36,424 nucleotides of DNA from JANLUX01 sp031409815 (lineage in GTDB: Bacteria > Bacteroidota > Bacteroidia > AKYH767-A > OLB10). Under the pieces are notes generated by a model. The model worked only from the letters and a program-made list of their open reading frames with translations, had not been told where the DNA came from and ran no database searches. The stretch covers positions 1 through 36,424 of the forward strand of contig JANNXV010000080.1 in assembly GCA_031409815.1 (NCBI GenBank), given 5' to 3'. A program made the translations under genes and the position numbers. Positions 7,471 through 16,179 of this stretch are shown here, in pieces (the stretch's first letter is position 1; each line of letters starts with the position of its first letter).

Positions 7471-7500
7471 GGAAAAAGCCTATCGGTTTTTTCCTATTTT
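7465..7500 (-). terminator. Hairpin terminator after htpG
   Basis: A 13-bp A/T-rich stem (AAAATAGGAAAAA with TTTTTCCTATTTT) closing a 10-base loop, 20 bases after the htpG stop on the minus strand. The distal arm ends in a run of T, so it can act as an intrinsic terminator in this direction. Confidence 0.65.
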
Positions 7501-7520
7501 AATTTTTGTGAAAAACATTT

Positions 7521-9338
7521 TTATTTTATCAACTCCAAACTCCTTTGAATAAACTTGGTTAAGTCTTCGCCTTTCAATAATTGTTGAGAAAGTAAGGCAA
7601 GATCAGTGGTTTGCTTAACCAAATCGGCTTGTTTTGAGGGTTCTGTCTCAACAAGAATTCGCGCCATCAAAGGATGATTAGCGTTTACAACCAGGTTATA
7701 ATGCTCGGGCATACTTCCCATAAAATCATAACCTCCGCCCATTGCTGCCATATCTTTCATCCTACGCATAAACTCAGGACGGGTAATAATCATGGGGGCA
7801 TCTTTTTCGTTCAGATTTTCAAAAACAACCGTAAATTGCTCTTTAGCAACAGCGCTTTCAATCATCGGTTGTAATTGCTTTTTCTGGTCATCGGTGAGGT
7901 TCGATTTTTTCTCTTCTCCTTTTTCAACCAGCTTGTCAATCGTATCCGCGTCTACTCTTGCAAACTGAGAATTTTCAATTTTCTGTTCGAAGAAATTTAA
8001 GAAGTGAGAATCGATTGCGCCATCCATTAGCAGCACATCGTAACCACGGTTTTTTGCCGCATCAATAAAACTATGTTGTTCTATTGGGTTATTAGTGTAG
8101 AGATAAACGATCTTCTTGTCTTTGTTTTCCTGATTGAGTTTAATCAGTTGACCGTATTCATCCGTTGTAAAATATTTTTGCTCGGTGTTTTTGAAAAGAA
8201 AAAATTGTTTTGCCTTGTCGTAGAATTTGTCTTCGCTCAACATTCCATATTTAATAAATACTCCAATGTCGTCCCACTTAGCTTCGTAATCATTACGATT
8301 TTCTTTAAACAATTCTTCTAATTTGTCAGCCACTTTTTTCATGATATGACTGCTTATTTTTTTTACATTACTATCGCTTTGTAAATAACTTCTTGACACA
8401 TTCAGAGGGATATCGGGTGAATCAATAACGCCATGCAAGAGCGTTAAAAAATCAGGTACAATTCCTTCAACTGAATCGGTAACAAAAACTTGTTTGCTAT
8501 AAAGCTGGATTTTATTTTTCTGAACCTCTAAATTTTTCTTTAAACGTGGGAAGTATAGAATTCCTGTAAGATTAAAAGGATAATCAACATTGAGGTGAAT
8601 ATAAAACAAAGGATCTTCAGCAAAAGGATATAATTCTTTGTAGAAGCTTTTATAATCTTCATCGGTAAGTTCTGATGGTTTGCGAGTCCATGCCGGTTTA
8701 GTGTTGTTGATTATTTTGTCGTCAAACTTTATTTCAACCGGCAAAAACTTACAATATTTTTTCAGCAAAGTTTCAATTCGAGCGTTTTCTAAAAACTCAA
8801 TATTCTCTTCACTGATGTGGAGGATAATATCAGTTCCTCTTTCTGATTTTGTTGAGGGCTCAATACTGTAATCAGGGCTTCCATCGCAACTCCAAACAAC
8901 CGCATCTTTTTCATCAGTTGATTTATAGGAACGAGTTAAAACTTCCACTTTGTCCGATACCATAAACGATGAGTAAAAACCCAAACCGAATTTTCCAATA
9001 ATATTCACTCCCGCTTCATCTTTATACTTATTTACAAATTCTTCAGCGCCTGAAAACGCTATCTGATTAATGTATTTCTCCACTTCTTCGGAAGTCATCC
9101 CAATGCCTTTGTCAGAGATAGTCAAAGTCTTTTTGTCCTTGTCAATGGTTACATTTATTGTCACATCACCCATTTCGCCTTTAAATTCGCCTAACGATGC
9201 CAACGTTTTTAATTTCTGAGTAGCATCAGTTGCGTTACTCACAATCTCACGCAAAAAGATTTCGTGGTCAGAGTATAAAAACTTCTTAATGATGGGGAAA
9301 ATGTTTTCGGTTTGTACGTTTATTTTGCCTGTTTGCAT
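7521..9338 (-). CDS. htpG: Chaperone protein HtpG (bacterial Hsp90)
   Basis: ATP-dependent dimeric cytosolic chaperone of the GHKL ATPase superfamily. The ATP site is seen in FLREIVSNATDA (Bergerat N-box), DKGIGM and GKFGLGFYSSFMV (lid). RGTDI follows, and the middle domain carries NVSRSYLQSD with the catalytic-loop Arg that contacts ATP. The C-terminal dimerisation region ends near 7521, without the eukaryotic MEEVD tail. I chose the ATG at 9338 (MQTGKINVQTENIF), which matches known HtpG N-termini and gives 605 residues; the frame is open to 9389 but the extra 17 residues are not family-like. A palindromic repeat lies upstream and a terminator downstream. Confidence 0.97.
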   Translation of the reverse strand: MQTGKINVQTENIFPIIKKFLYSDHEIFLREIVSNATDATQKLKTLASLGEFKGEMGDVTINVTIDKDKKTLTISDKGIGMTSEEVEKYINQIAFSGAEEFVNKYKDEAGVNIIGKFGLGFYSSFMVSDKVEVLTRSYKSTDEKDAVVWSCDGSPDYSIEPSTKSERGTDIILHISEENIEFLENARIETLLKKYCKFLPVEIKFDDKIINNTKPAWTRKPSELTDEDYKSFYKELYPFAEDPLFYIHLNVDYPFNLTGILYFPRLKKNLEVQKNKIQLYSKQVFVTDSVEGIVPDFLTLLHGVIDSPDIPLNVSRSYLQSDSNVKKISSHIMKKVADKLEELFKENRNDYEAKWDDIGVFIKYGMLSEDKFYDKAKQFFLFKNTEQKYFTTDEYGQLIKLNQENKDKKIVYLYTNNPIEQHSFIDAAKNRGYDVLLMDGAIDSHFLNFFEQKIENSQFARVDADTIDKLVEKGEEKKSNLTDDQKKQLQPMIESAVAKEQFTVVFENLNEKDAPMIITRPEFMRRMKDMAAMGGGYDFMGSMPEHYNLVVNANHPLMARILVETEPSKQADLVKQTTDLALLSQQLLKGEDLTKFIQRSLELIK

Positions 9339-9650
9339 ATTTGTTTTATTATTGATTGAGCGGTGGTTTTCAAAAAAAATGCCATTCAAAGGTTTGCTGA
9401 CACATTGGCGGATGAAGTTGCCGTCATGGCGAGGAACTTTTTTACGTCATTGCAAGGAACGAAGCAATCTCACGCTATGAAAAGATTGCTTCATTTCTCG
9501 CAATGACGCTCCACTTTTACCTTGTTATAGTTTAGTTAATACCACCCAGATTTCAGTTTCCTTACAAAGGATGGAATAATAATTGCGAAGTTTGCACACG
9601 CACAAAACTTTACAGAACTAATTACGTTAAACAAACACTTAAATAGAGAT
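9339..9650. other. 312-base intergenic region between htpG and the S41 protease
   Basis: This divergent spacer must hold the promoters of htpG (minus) and the S41 protease gene (plus). It contains a palindromic repeat at 9421-9508. I see no open frame of note, no tRNA and no clear full TAnnTTTG/TTTG pair. Confidence 0.6.
9421..9508. repeat. Palindromic intergenic repeat, copy 1, with a partial extra arm
   Basis: The arms 9445-9470 and 9483-9508 are 26 bases each and complementary at 23 positions; the core is CGTCATTGC..GAAGCAATCT. The 12-base centre includes CACGCTATGA. A second, broken left arm (CCGTCATGGCGAGGAAC, 9421-9437) lies just outside, as if arms had been duplicated. The same element occurs at 13815-13881 in the opposite orientation. 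Confidence 0.8.
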
Positions 9651-11255
9651 ATGAGAAAAATTAAATATAAATTATTTGCTTTACTAACCTGCATTTTTAT
9701 GACTCCTGTCATTCAAGCACAGAATACAGAGGGTGGTAGAAAATTTGATGCATTACTAAACATAATTGCACAGGCTTATGTGGATACCATCAATCAAAAA
9801 GAAGTTACTGAAGATGCTATTAGAGCTATGTTAAAAGATCTGGATCCGCATTCTGTTTACTTAGATGCGGAAGAATTGAAACAAGTGAACGAACCTTTAG
9901 TAGGAAAGTTTGAAGGTATCGGAGTGCAGTTTCAATTGGTGGAAGATACCATAATGGTAAGTCAGGTGATTGCCGGTGGTCCCAGTGAGAAGTTAGGCAT
10001 ACGTGCCGGTGACAGAATTGTAAAGATTGACGGAGAAACAGTAACTAATATCAAACTCACTAATCGTGATGTGTTGAAACGTTTGCGTGGTGATAAAGGA
10101 ACTAAAGTTACCGTAGGTATCTATCGCAGAGATGTGAAAGGGCTTACAGATTTTACGATTACCCGCGACAAGATTCCATTGTACAGTGTGGATGCCACTT
10201 ACATGGCAACACCCGAAATCGGTTATATAAAAGTGAGCCGTTTTGCTGACAGTACAGTGTATGAATTTAAAGCCGCATTGCAGTCATTAAAAGATCAGGG
10301 AATGAAAAGTCTGATAGTGGATTTGCAGGGAAATGGTGGAGGATATCTTAACCGAGCAATTGAAATGGCTGACGAATTTTTGAGTGCTGATAAATTAATT
10401 GTTTACACAAAAGGTCGCATACAGGCACGTCAGGAAAATTATTCAACTTCTACCGGTGGATTTGAAAAAGGAAAATTGGTGATGTTGGTTGATGAATCGT
10501 CTGCTTCTGCAAGTGAAATTGTTTCAGGTGCAGTGCAAGATCACGACCGTGCTCTTATTGTTGGTCGCAGAACCTATGCAAAAGGGCTGGTGCAAAAACC
10601 GTTTTCGTTACCTGATGGTTCTGCTGTGCGTATGACAATTGCGCGGTATTATACTCCTTCTGGAAGATGCATACAGAAGGCTTATGCAAAAGGGGAGAAA
10701 GGAGATGAGGACTATGATGCAGATTTAAGCAACCGAATTCAGCGTGGTGAATTATACAGTGCCGACAGTATTAAATTTATTGATTCATTGAAATGTTACA
10801 CTGCAGCAAATCGACCTGTGTTTGGAGGAGGCGGAATTATGCCGGATGTGTTTGTTCCATTAGATACAACCATGAACAGTAAATATTATGATGAGCTGAG
10901 AAGAAAGGGAATACTTGCAGATTTCTCTTTTAACTATACTGACGATAATCGCAGCTCATTGTTAAAGAATTATCCTGATGTAAAAGCATTCAAAAAGAAT
11001 TTTCAATTGACCCCTGAATTGATGAATAAGTTTTTTACTTACGCTGACAAAAAGGACATTAAGAAAGATGATGCGCAATTTGCAACTTCTGAAAAATTAA
11101 TCAGGACACAGATAAAAGCATTGATCGCCCGCGACCTCTGGAATACCAATGCTTACTGGTATGTGGTTAACGATATTATCAATTCATATACAAAAGCGAT
11201 TGAATGTATTCAGGACAACACTTTTGATAAAATGAAAATTGCAGAAGGGAAATAG
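9651..11255 (+). CDS. S41 family C-terminal processing peptidase (CtpA/Prc-like)
   Basis: Periplasmic Ser/Lys-dyad protease expected to trim or degrade exported proteins. A signal peptide (1-23, ending IQAQ) is followed by a short helical N-domain, a PDZ domain (about residues 83-165) that holds substrate C-termini, and the S41 catalytic core. SSASASEIVSGAVQD gives Ser286, Lys311 lies exactly 25 residues on in AKGLVQ as in E. coli Prc, and Gln315 completes the site. A C-terminal helical region of about 130 residues follows. Length (534) is typical of Bacteroidota CtpA. It is a single gene ending at a strong hairpin. Confidence 0.95.
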   Translation: MRKIKYKLFALLTCIFMTPVIQAQNTEGGRKFDALLNIIAQAYVDTINQKEVTEDAIRAMLKDLDPHSVYLDAEELKQVNEPLVGKFEGIGVQFQLVEDTIMVSQVIAGGPSEKLGIRAGDRIVKIDGETVTNIKLTNRDVLKRLRGDKGTKVTVGIYRRDVKGLTDFTITRDKIPLYSVDATYMATPEIGYIKVSRFADSTVYEFKAALQSLKDQGMKSLIVDLQGNGGGYLNRAIEMADEFLSADKLIVYTKGRIQARQENYSTSTGGFEKGKLVMLVDESSASASEIVSGAVQDHDRALIVGRRTYAKGLVQKPFSLPDGSAVRMTIARYYTPSGRCIQKAYAKGEKGDEDYDADLSNRIQRGELYSADSIKFIDSLKCYTAANRPVFGGGGIMPDVFVPLDTTMNSKYYDELRRKGILADFSFNYTDDNRSSLLKNYPDVKAFKKNFQLTPELMNKFFTYADKKDIKKDDAQFATSEKLIRTQIKALIARDLWNTNAYWYVVNDIINSYTKAIECIQDNTFDKMKIAEGK

Positions 11256-11293
11256 ATGTAGGGATTTTAGGATTTAGGATTTAAAGATTAAAG

Positions 11294-11320
11294 AAACGCT
11301 CCGCAATTTGCGGAGCGTTT
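11294..11320. terminator. Bidirectional intrinsic terminator
   Basis: An 11-bp perfect stem (AAACGCTCCGC with GCGGAGCGTTT) around AATTT, with TCTGTTTT after it on the plus strand. It lies between the convergent S41 protease gene (ends 11255) and the T9SS cargo gene (ends 11344). Confidence 0.8.
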
Positions 11321-11343
11321 CTGTTTTGTACTCTGTTAAATGT

Positions 11344-12825
11344 TTATTTTAGAATTATCAAACGATCTTGTTTCTTTAACTCTTTTCCATCGTAAACAGA
11401 ATAAAAATAAACGCCATCTTGTAACTCACTTATTTTTACTGAAGCAAAATTATTCATGGTAGTTATGTTTTTGCTAACGACTATTCTTCCTGTTATATCT
11501 CTTATATTTATTTTGCCATTTGTAAGTTTACCATTAAAATTAATAAGACCCTTCGAAGGGTTAGGATAAATTGAAAAATCTTGTTGCTGCAAATGTTCCT
11601 GAAACCCGACTGCTAATGTATCACATAGGCTACCAACTAAAGCACCTAAGTTATAATTAGGTATGTTGGGCAGCCCATAGAATGTACGATGCCCATTTAA
11701 ATATAATGTGTGCAAAGTAAAATTGCAACCACTACCCAATATACCGGGATTAGATATTGTATTTAAGTAAATACTTGTGGAATCATAATTAAAGTTGGGA
11801 AAACTAGGAACCACCATACTAACATATATTTTACCGTCTGGCGCCAACTGGTGCTGACCAAAAGTAATATCAGTATTAAACAAAGTATAAATTGTTTGCT
11901 TAGACTGCGTTATGTTAGAAGCTGTTAAATCAAATTGATACAACTTGGCATCACCTTGAGGTGTGTAAAGATTACATTCGTCCGTAGATACATAAAGTAC
12001 TGTATTCTCAGGTGAAAAAGAAGCTCCATAATACCTATCATAAACTGTTGGATTTAGGGCAGCAAGGTTCTGATAGTTGTATAAAACACCTGTGCAACGA
12101 TCAAACCCAAAGTAATCGATTATTTGATAGCTTACAGCAACCAATTTGCTACCATCAGGCGAAAAAACTATTTCACCGTAATATGTAGAAGGAATATTAT
12201 AAGTATAAACACTTCCAATGGATTGTATTAGTGGATTATGAATACCCAGTGTGTCAATCAAATAAATATAATAATCTGAACTTGTATCGCGGTGTGCAAC
12301 TAACCACCAGTCTCTTCCATTCCCATGCCTAACAGCAGCAAGTTTTTCAGACATGATTATATTAGTTACTAAATCATTTTTTTGAATAACTGCACCAAGT
12401 CCTCCATTTAAACCCATATCTACAACTGCCTTCAGTAGAAAATAGTTTATATTGTTGCCTTTATAAAATACATAATATTTATTGCTATCATTCACAAAGG
12501 GAATAATGATTACCCCGTTTGTGGAGCTGGAATGAGAGAATAAGCTATCGCCATTTTGCATTATTTGGTGATTACTATTCCATGCTCTTGAATAATTTGA
12601 TCCTTGATTATTTCCTCCTACATAAAATAAAAGAGTTCCATTTTTATCCGATATAGATGCGCTCGATTCTGTCGAACTCATTGCTGAAAAAGCCAGAGAG
12701 GACATTTGACCATTTAAATAATGTAAAATTGAAGAATCACCAAAACACCATGTATCACCCTGAGATTGAGAAAATAACTTTAGTGAGAAAGTAAAAAACA
12801 AAATAAGCAATAAATATTTTTTCAT
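11344..12825 (-). CDS. T9SS-exported protein with propeller-like body and type A sorting domain
   Basis: A 493-residue secreted protein. The signal peptide (1-19) ends FSQSQ. The body shows blade-like phrases that recur at intervals: ISDKNGTLLFYVGG, FSPDGSKLVAVSY, FSPENTVLYVSTDE, and LAPDGKIYVSM. These suggest a seven- or eight-bladed beta-propeller. Residues 417-493 form a typical T9SS type A sorting domain: FSIYPNPSKG, then KINIRDITGRIV and LQDGVYFYSVYDG, ending RLIILK. The protein should cross the outer membrane by the type IX system and be anchored or released. The ligand or role is not evident. It appears monocistronic, sharing a terminator with the S41 gene. Confidence 0.9.
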   Translation of the reverse strand: MKKYLLLILFFTFSLKLFSQSQGDTWCFGDSSILHYLNGQMSSLAFSAMSSTESSASISDKNGTLLFYVGGNNQGSNYSRAWNSNHQIMQNGDSLFSHSSSTNGVIIIPFVNDSNKYYVFYKGNNINYFLLKAVVDMGLNGGLGAVIQKNDLVTNIIMSEKLAAVRHGNGRDWWLVAHRDTSSDYYIYLIDTLGIHNPLIQSIGSVYTYNIPSTYYGEIVFSPDGSKLVAVSYQIIDYFGFDRCTGVLYNYQNLAALNPTVYDRYYGASFSPENTVLYVSTDECNLYTPQGDAKLYQFDLTASNITQSKQTIYTLFNTDITFGQHQLAPDGKIYVSMVVPSFPNFNYDSTSIYLNTISNPGILGSGCNFTLHTLYLNGHRTFYGLPNIPNYNLGALVGSLCDTLAVGFQEHLQQQDFSIYPNPSKGLINFNGKLTNGKINIRDITGRIVVSKNITTMNNFASVKISELQDGVYFYSVYDGKELKKQDRLIILK

Positions 12826-12858
12826 TGCTTTAAAGGTATCACAATTTCTATTTACAAA

Positions 12859-13773
12859 TTAATCCTTCGAAAAATAATCTATGCTTTGATAAACTCCTGT
12901 TTCGAGTTTTACAATTTGCATCAATAAATCATTCGCAAGAGAACTTGCACCAAAACGGAAGTAATCATTATTCATCCATGCTTCGCCTAAGGTTTCGCGC
13001 AGTACTACCAGATATTGCAACGCTAATTTTGCAGTGGCAATTCCACCGGCTGGTTTCATGCCTATCATTTTTCCTTCGCGGTAATAAAAATCACGGATGG
13101 CTTCAAACATCACTAATGTTACAGGCAAGGTGGCAGCAGGTTGCACTTTTCCTGTGGAGGTTTTAATAAAATCAGCACCTGCATACATGGCAAGGTCGCT
13201 TGCTTTGCGTACGTTGTCGAGTGTGCTTAATTCTCCGGTTTCTAAAATCACTTTCAGGTGTGCTTCACCACAGGCTTCTTTCACGGCTGCAATTTCATCA
13301 AACACATAATTGTATTCACCGGCCAAAAAATGTCCGCGCGAAATCACCATATCAATTTCATCAGCGCCTTCGTTCACTGCAAATTTTGTTTCTTCAATTT
13401 TTACTTTGCGTGTGCTCATTCCGCTTGGAAATGCAGTGGCAACAGCCGCCACTTTTACTTTGCTTCCTTTCAAAGATTCTTTTGCAACACGCACTAAATT
13501 GGGATACACACAAACCGCAGCTGCCGAAGGCAAATCAGGCATTGCATCATGCGGATGCATTGCTTTCACACATAACTGTCGCACTTTGCCGGGTGTATCG
13601 CGTGCTTCTAATGTTGTTAAATCCATCATGCTTAATGCCAACCGCAATGCATAACCTTTAGATTCTGTTTTAATACTTCGTTTGGTAAAACGTGCAATAC
13701 GTTCTTCAACATTCACCTGGTCAACAGCAGGGCTCATGCTTACATCGTAACGTGATATTGTTTGTGTTTTCAT
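12859..13773 (-). CDS. deoC: Deoxyribose-phosphate aldolase
   Basis: Class I aldolase that splits 2-deoxyribose 5-phosphate into glyceraldehyde 3-phosphate and acetaldehyde in deoxynucleoside catabolism. The Schiff-base lysine is K204 in DFIKTSTGK, with D141 in DEIDMVI and K240 in GMKPAGGI, matching D102, K167 and K201 of E. coli DeoC. At 304 residues it is longer than the short bacterial form, with an N-terminal extension of about 40 residues, as in the longer class of DeoC. TAnnTTTG is present just upstream. No other deo genes are adjacent. Its codons are more G+C-rich than its neighbours', which creates several long empty frames on the opposite strand. Confidence 0.97.
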   Translation of the reverse strand: MKTQTISRYDVSMSPAVDQVNVEERIARFTKRSIKTESKGYALRLALSMMDLTTLEARDTPGKVRQLCVKAMHPHDAMPDLPSAAAVCVYPNLVRVAKESLKGSKVKVAAVATAFPSGMSTRKVKIEETKFAVNEGADEIDMVISRGHFLAGEYNYVFDEIAAVKEACGEAHLKVILETGELSTLDNVRKASDLAMYAGADFIKTSTGKVQPAATLPVTLVMFEAIRDFYYREGKMIGMKPAGGIATAKLALQYLVVLRETLGEAWMNNDYFRFGASSLANDLLMQIVKLETGVYQSIDYFSKD

Positions 13774-13780
13774 TTGAATT

Positions 13781-13788
13781 CAAAAGTA
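13781..13788 (-). promoter_or_regulatory. Candidate -7 element for deoC
   Basis: TACTTTTG on the minus strand matches TAnnTTTG and ends seven bases before the deoC ATG at 13773. The -33 position is poor (AATG), so this is a weak call, but the spacing is the same as before panD and rbfA. Confidence 0.35.
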
Positions 13789-13814
13789 CAATTAGTTCTT
13801 TTAACATTTATTTT

Positions 13815-13881
13815 CCGTCATCGCGAGGAACGAAGCGATCTGTTTCATAGCATGAGATTGCTTCGTTCCTCGCAATGACGG
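13815..13881. repeat. Palindromic intergenic repeat, copy 2 (inverted relative to copy 1)
   Basis: Arms 13815-13841 and 13855-13881, 27 bases each, pair with only two G-T mismatches. The arm core CGAGGAACGAAGC and the centre TTTCATAGCATG are the reverse complement of the centre of the copy at 9445-9508. It begins three bases beyond the stop of the ABC transporter gene (minus strand), so it may end or stabilise that transcript. Confidence 0.85.
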
Positions 13882-13884
13882 TAC

Positions 13885-15735
13885 TTATGCAAACGTCTGC
13901 ATCTCGTACAGTTTTTTGTAATAGCCGCCTTTGTTTAACAATTCTAGGTGCGTTCCGCGTTCTACGATTTCTCCTTTTTGTAACACAATTATTTCATCGG
14001 CATGAACAACGGTTGACAATCGATGTGCAATCACCAACGAAGTTCTATTCTTCATTAGGCTGGTTAAAGCTTCTTGCACCAAACGTTCGCTTTCGGTATC
14101 CAATGCAGAAGTGGCCTCGTCTAAAATAAGTATCGGAGGGTTTTTTAATACCGCACGGGCTATACTAAGTCGTTGGCGTTGGCCTCCACTCATTTTCATT
14201 CCGCGATCACCGATATTGCTTTGATAGCCTTCGGGCATCTGCATAATAAAATCATGCGCGTTGGCAATTTTTGCTGCGTTGATTACTTCGGCTTCGCTCA
14301 AATGCTGCATCCCGAAAGCAATATTGTTAAACACCGTATCATTAAACAAAATAGAATCCTGTGTTACCACGCCAATTAGTGAACGTAAATCAAAAATTTT
14401 GATTTTGCGCAAATCATTTCCATCCAATAAAATTTCTCCTTGTGTAGGATCGTAATAGCGTGGAAGCATATCGGCTAATGTGGTTTTTCCCGAACCACTT
14501 TGACCAACCAAGGCAATAGTTTTTCCTTTATTGATAGTGAGATTTATATTTTTTAAAACATAACCGGCTTCGCCCTTTCGATAGGCAAACGAAATATTTT
14601 TATACTCAATCTCATTTTTGAATTCAGCAATAGAGGTTGGATTTTCAATTTCGCGAATAACCACTTCGGCATCCAGAATATCATTAATACGTTCTTGAGA
14701 AGCCAATCCTTTTTGGATGTTATAGAAAGCTGTTGTAAAATTTTTGGCCGGTGGAATCAATTGAGAAAAAATGGCAATAAATGCAATGAACTCTGATGGT
14801 TCTAAACTTCGTTCGGGTGATAGAACTAATTGTCCTCCAAAAAACATTACTACTGCCATTACTGCTGCACCTAAAAACTCGCTCATGGGTGCTGATAAAT
14901 CTCCTCTTCTGCCAATTCGGTTTACTAGCTTGTATTGATCTTGATTAATATCCTGAAATTTTTTTCGTGAAAATTGTTCGGCAGTAAAGGCATGTATAAT
15001 TCTTAGGCCACTTAATGTTTCTTCAATGGTGCTTAACAGGTTTCCCATTTTTATCTGCAAATCATTTGATTTTTTTCGCAAACTTTTTCCAATACGACCA
15101 ATCAACAATCCGGCAATTGGTAATAGCACCAATACAAATACAGAAAGTTCCGGACTCATTGTAATCATGGTAAGTAAAAACAAAATAATATTTAACGGCT
15201 CTCGAAAAGAAGCTTCCAATGAATTCATAATACTCCATTCCACTTGTTGCACATCGCTCGTCATGCGCGACATTAAATCACCCTTTCGTTCCTCAGTAAA
15301 ATAACCAATCGGCAACGAAAGAATTTTATCATACAGTTTGTTTCTGATATCGCGCACTACACCGTTGCGGATGGGTTGCATGTAATACATGCCCAAATAA
15401 CGGGTAAGGTTTTTTAACATGAACACAATTACAATCAATACACTAATCATCATAAGCGCATGCATTTGACCGTTCACCTTAATATATTCACTCAGGAAAT
15501 AATTAAAATTATCGAGCAATGATTTAACTGATAAACTCCATGCTACAGGCTTATACTCCTTTTGCTGATCGAAAAGCACATTCAGAAAAGGAACAATCAT
15601 TGTGAGCGAAAACAATGAAAAAACGATGGATAGAATATTTGATGCAACACTCAAAACAGCATACCCTTTATAAGGGCGCAAATAGCCAAGCAGGCGCAAA
15701 TAATTTTTCACACGGCAAATATAGTTACTAAACAT
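13885..15735 (-). CDS. ABC exporter, MsbA-like (fused membrane and ATPase domains)
   Basis: A 616-residue half-transporter expected to work as a homodimer in the inner membrane. About six membrane segments lie in residues 25-330, then an ATPase domain: Walker A GQSGSGKTT (411-419), signature MSGGQRQRL from 515, Walker B ILILDE (535-540) and switch His571. The type is that of MsbA, the lipid A flippase, but lipid or drug exporters look alike and the substrate cannot be read from the sequence. The ATG at 15735 is used; a GTG at 15711 would start at VKNYLRLLGYLRPYKG, which is nearer to typical N-termini. It is divergent from rbfA. Confidence 0.88.
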   Translation of the reverse strand: MFSNYICRVKNYLRLLGYLRPYKGYAVLSVASNILSIVFSLFSLTMIVPFLNVLFDQQKEYKPVAWSLSVKSLLDNFNYFLSEYIKVNGQMHALMMISVLIVIVFMLKNLTRYLGMYYMQPIRNGVVRDIRNKLYDKILSLPIGYFTEERKGDLMSRMTSDVQQVEWSIMNSLEASFREPLNIILFLLTMITMSPELSVFVLVLLPIAGLLIGRIGKSLRKKSNDLQIKMGNLLSTIEETLSGLRIIHAFTAEQFSRKKFQDINQDQYKLVNRIGRRGDLSAPMSEFLGAAVMAVVMFFGGQLVLSPERSLEPSEFIAFIAIFSQLIPPAKNFTTAFYNIQKGLASQERINDILDAEVVIREIENPTSIAEFKNEIEYKNISFAYRKGEAGYVLKNINLTINKGKTIALVGQSGSGKTTLADMLPRYYDPTQGEILLDGNDLRKIKIFDLRSLIGVVTQDSILFNDTVFNNIAFGMQHLSEAEVINAAKIANAHDFIMQMPEGYQSNIGDRGMKMSGGQRQRLSIARAVLKNPPILILDEATSALDTESERLVQEALTSLMKNRTSLVIAHRLSTVVHADEIIVLQKGEIVERGTHLELLNKGGYYKKLYEMQTFA

Positions 15736-15779
15736 GCGGCATTTTGCCTATGAAAAACCAACACTTCAACAGAAAGATT

Positions 15780-15787
15780 TACTTTTG
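15780..15787 (+). promoter_or_regulatory. Candidate -7 element for rbfA
   Basis: TACTTTTG matches TAnnTTTG and ends six bases before the rbfA ATG at 15794. It supports that start over the longer frame from 15734. No convincing -33 element. Confidence 0.35.
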
Positions 15788-15793
15788 CTCTCA

Positions 15794-16162
15794 ATGGATT
15801 CTACACGTCAGCAAAAATTCGGGAGATTGATTCAAAAGGAACTTGGAGAACAATTTCAACGTGAAGGCAAAAATTATTACGGTTCAAATTTTGTAACCAT
15901 AACCGGAGTTAGAGTAACTCCTGACCTAAGCGTTGCAAGGGTTTACCTTAGCATATTTAAAGCTAAAAAACCGGAGGAGGTAATGACAATGATTCGCGAA
16001 AATTCGTATGAAATAAGAAAGGAGTTGGGCAAACGCATCCGTAATCAGGCACGCATTATTCCAACACTTGATTTTTTTCTTGACGACTCGTTGGATTATG
16101 TTGACAAAATGGAAACCATATTTAAAAAAATACATATTCCACCTGCTCCTGAAGCGGAGTAA
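15794..16162 (+). CDS. rbfA: 30S ribosome-binding factor A
   Basis: Small KH-fold protein that binds the immature 30S subunit and helps 16S rRNA 5'-end maturation. The frame is 122 residues, normal for RbfA. Family segments are RQQKFGRLIQKELG at the N-terminus, ITGVRVTPDLSVARVYLSIF in the middle and IRNQARIIPTLDFFLDDSLD near the C-terminus. The start at 15794 (MDSTRQQKF) is preferred; the open frame upstream overlaps the divergent ABC gene. It is followed after 17 bases by a methyltransferase gene, so they are probably cotranscribed. Confidence 0.93.
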   Translation: MDSTRQQKFGRLIQKELGEQFQREGKNYYGSNFVTITGVRVTPDLSVARVYLSIFKAKKPEEVMTMIRENSYEIRKELGKRIRNQARIIPTLDFFLDDSLDYVDKMETIFKKIHIPPAPEAE

Positions 16163-16179
16163 ATTCATTCAACTATTCT

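Noticed and set aside
9339..9389. Longer HtpG start
   Set aside because: Seventeen extra residues before the typical MQTGKINVQTENIF N-terminus have no family support.
11260..11285. Short direct repeats of the kind GGATTTA
   Set aside because: Two or three imperfect units next to a terminator; low complexity, no sign of function.
12945..13661. Several overlapping plus-strand open frames of 70-153 codons
   Set aside because: They lie opposite deoC, whose codon use (rich in GCN and few stops in the other frames) explains them. None resembles a protein or has start signals.
9421..13881. Repeats considered as a CRISPR array
   Set aside because: Only two copies, 4.3 kb apart, in inverted orientation, each a long palindrome, with genes between and no cas genes.
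15734..15793. Longer RbfA start
   Set aside because: It would overlap the divergent ABC exporter start and run across a TAnnTTTG element; RbfA normally begins near MDSTRQQ.
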